Assembly (NCBI GenBank): GCA_963816725.1
Contig: CAWFMC010000014.1
Span: forward strand, 62,001 to 126,000
Source of the DNA: CAVSUB01 sp963816725
GTDB taxonomy: Bacteria; Acidobacteriota; Vicinamibacteria; Vicinamibacterales; 2-12-FULL-66-21
Length of the DNA: 64,000 nucleotides
Reading direction: 5' to 3'
Shown: piece after piece, positions 62,972 through 64,000 of the stretch
Position numbering within the stretch: the stretch's first letter is position 1
How the letters are laid out: each line of letters starts with the position of its first letter
Made by a program: the position numbers and the translations under genes
The notes under the pieces: model-generated
The model's input: only the letters and a program-made list of their open reading frames with translations
Database searches by the model: none
Told to the model about the DNA's origin: nothing

Positions 62972-63757
62972 CTAGTGCGTCATACCGTAGATGATGTAGT
63001 TCACCCCGAACTTGTACGCTTCGTTCGACAGGTCGACGACGAAGAGGCCGGTATCGGAGAACTCCCAGTACTCGCTGATGTCGTTGTTCACGTTGGCAAT
63101 CGCGATCAGCCGCTTGCTCTGATCGTTGTTCTCGAACAGGCCCCAGTACGACGGCACCAGGCTCTGGTCGTAGATCGAGGGCACCTTCAGCTCTTCCGGA
63201 TGATCGATCTCGTAGAACGAGTGGAACACCGGGCTCTTGGGGTCGACCTGGATCCAGTGCAGCTCGGGCAGGACGACGCGCATCTGGTCCTGCAGGTTGT
63301 TCCAGTCGTAGCCGCGGAAGTCGTCGAAGATCGCGAACCCGCCCTTCAACAGGTACGAACGGAAGGTGGCCGCCTGCGTCTCGCTCACCGACCAGAAGCC
63401 GGGCTCGGCCATGTAGGCGATCGGGTAGTTGAACAGCTCCGGATCGTCGAGCGAGAGGATGTTCGAGCCGTTGGTCCGCACGTGCAGGAACGTCAGCTCG
63501 TCGAGGATCTTGCTGAAGTGCACCTCGCCGTCGGGATAGTCGTGCGACCACGGGGCGCCGCGCCGGCCGAACCCGCCGCCGAAACCCGTGTCGTAGCGCA
63601 GCCGCACGAACACCCACCGGCCGTCATAGGGCGTATTGCCTTCGACCGCGATGTTGAGCTGCGGACGCCGGTTCCGACCCTGGGCGTAAACCCCGGCGCC
63701 CGCGGCCGCCGCCGCCACGATCGTCGCACCGACGACCAGCCGCGTCCGCCAGGTCAT
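62972..63757 (-). CDS. DUF4159 domain protein, exported
   Basis: 261 residues. The N-terminal hydrophobic segment (TRLVVGATIVAAAAAGAGVYA) is a likely signal peptide. The DUF4159 body has VRLRYDTGFGGGFGRRG, PWSHDYPDGEVHFSKILDEL, AYMAEPGFWSVSETQAATFR, GGFAIFDDFRGYDWNNLQDQ and KFGVNYIIYGMTH at the end. Such proteins are regular members of MoxR/DUF58/Bat clusters and have a glutamine-amidotransferase-like fold. The ATG overlaps the upstream gene's stop (ATGA). Confidence 0.92.
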   Translation of the reverse strand: MTWRTRLVVGATIVAAAAAGAGVYAQGRNRRPQLNIAVEGNTPYDGRWVFVRLRYDTGFGGGFGRRGAPWSHDYPDGEVHFSKILDELTFLHVRTNGSNILSLDDPELFNYPIAYMAEPGFWSVSETQAATFRSYLLKGGFAIFDDFRGYDWNNLQDQMRVVLPELHWIQVDPKSPVFHSFYEIDHPEELKVPSIYDQSLVPSYWGLFENNDQSKRLIAIANVNNDISEYWEFSDTGLFVVDLSNEAYKFGVNYIIYGMTH

Positions 63758-64000
63758 GGCTGCTTGCCCTCGCTCTCGCGGATCTGCCGGGTCTTGAGCG
63801 CCAGCTCGGTGGCAAGCCGCTCGAGCTCGGCGGCATACTTCGCCGGCTCCATGCTGTCCTTGAGCAGCTTCAGGCCTTCGATGCGGCGCTCCAGCTCGCG
63901 GCGCTCGGTGTAGAGCGCGCGCAATTTTGGATCCGCGGGCAGTACTTCCCCGGTCGCCGACCCGAGCGTCAGGATCGACGCGACGCGGCCCTGCTTGCCG
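63754..64000 (-). CDS. Partial CDS (C-terminal ~81 residues), unidentified
   Basis: The frame is open from the right edge to the TGA at 63756-63754. It encodes VASILTLGSATGEVLPADPK followed by a charged helix likely to be a coiled coil (ERRELERRIEGLKLLKDSME, AELERLATELALKTRQI). It directly precedes DUF4159 with an ATGA overlap, so it belongs to the same operon. The N-terminal domain lies outside the window and no family is assignable. Confidence 0.75.
   Translation of the reverse strand, partial: GKQGRVASILTLGSATGEVLPADPKLRALYTERRELERRIEGLKLLKDSMEPAKYAAELERLATELALKTRQIRESEGKQP

Overview
The window is a GC-rich bacterial chromosome segment with no rRNA, tRNA, CRISPR array, insertion sequence or phage gene that I could recognise. 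The gene mix is an Oar-like TonB-dependent receptor, a propeller protein of the kind common in Planctomycetes and Acidobacteria, many Gfo/Idh/MocA oxidoreductases paired with TIM-barrel sugar isomerases, a DUF4175/DUF58/MoxR cluster and an archaeal-type Asd. It suggests Acidobacteriota, possibly Vicinamibacteria. That placement is inference, since no marker gene settles it.

Region 1 (1-16654) is a deoxysugar locus, most likely for L-rhamnose. It holds CUT2-type ABC importer parts (two permeases, one of them in frame with a substrate-binding domain, and a duplicated ATPase), an outer-membrane receptor, a divergent regulator joining an IclR-type DNA-binding domain to a sugar-binding domain, a rhamnulokinase-like kinase, a fused rhamnulose-1-phosphate aldolase/lactaldehyde dehydrogenase, and lutABC for lactate oxidation. 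Together these would carry the sugar to DHAP and pyruvate. The rhamnose isomerase step is not in the window. CGAAACG/GTTTC-type dyads recur near the promoters.

Region 2 (16963-38479) is a large carbohydrate region. It contains a secreted FG-GAP protein, three Gfo/Idh/MocA oxidoreductases, three xylose-isomerase-fold sugar isomerases, a mutarotase-like protein, a secreted blue copper protein, an MFS transporter, a GAF-glucan phosphorylase fusion, a ThuA protein, a 1,212-residue multi-domain secreted protein (ThuA, propeller, HEAT, jelly roll, cupredoxin), and xylA. Region 3 (38480-48373) holds a GH63-type glucosidase, truA, an MBL-fold hydrolase, an M16 protease, a TauE/SafE permease and an NTF2-like secreted protein.

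Region 4 (48462-54773) is a tightly overlapping lysine/diaminopimelate operon in the order asd-lysC-dapB-dapA-dapD-dapE. It is preceded by a clear transcription attenuator: promoter, possibly leaderless 25-codon leader peptide, antiterminator segment, and terminator with a U-run. Region 5 (54944-64000) is a minus-strand DUF4159-MoxR-DUF58-BatA-DUF4175 cluster whose first gene runs off the right edge.

The most unusual feature is a set of degenerate tandem repeats with a period of 7 (once 8) bases. They belong to several unrelated motif families and lie almost exclusively at gene 3' ends. They often form complementary left and right arms between genes and sometimes supply stop codons or C-terminal tails. 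Two genes (the TonB receptor and the Gfo gene at 27829-28960) carry apparent one-base insertions near their 5' ends, which may be sequencing or assembly errors.
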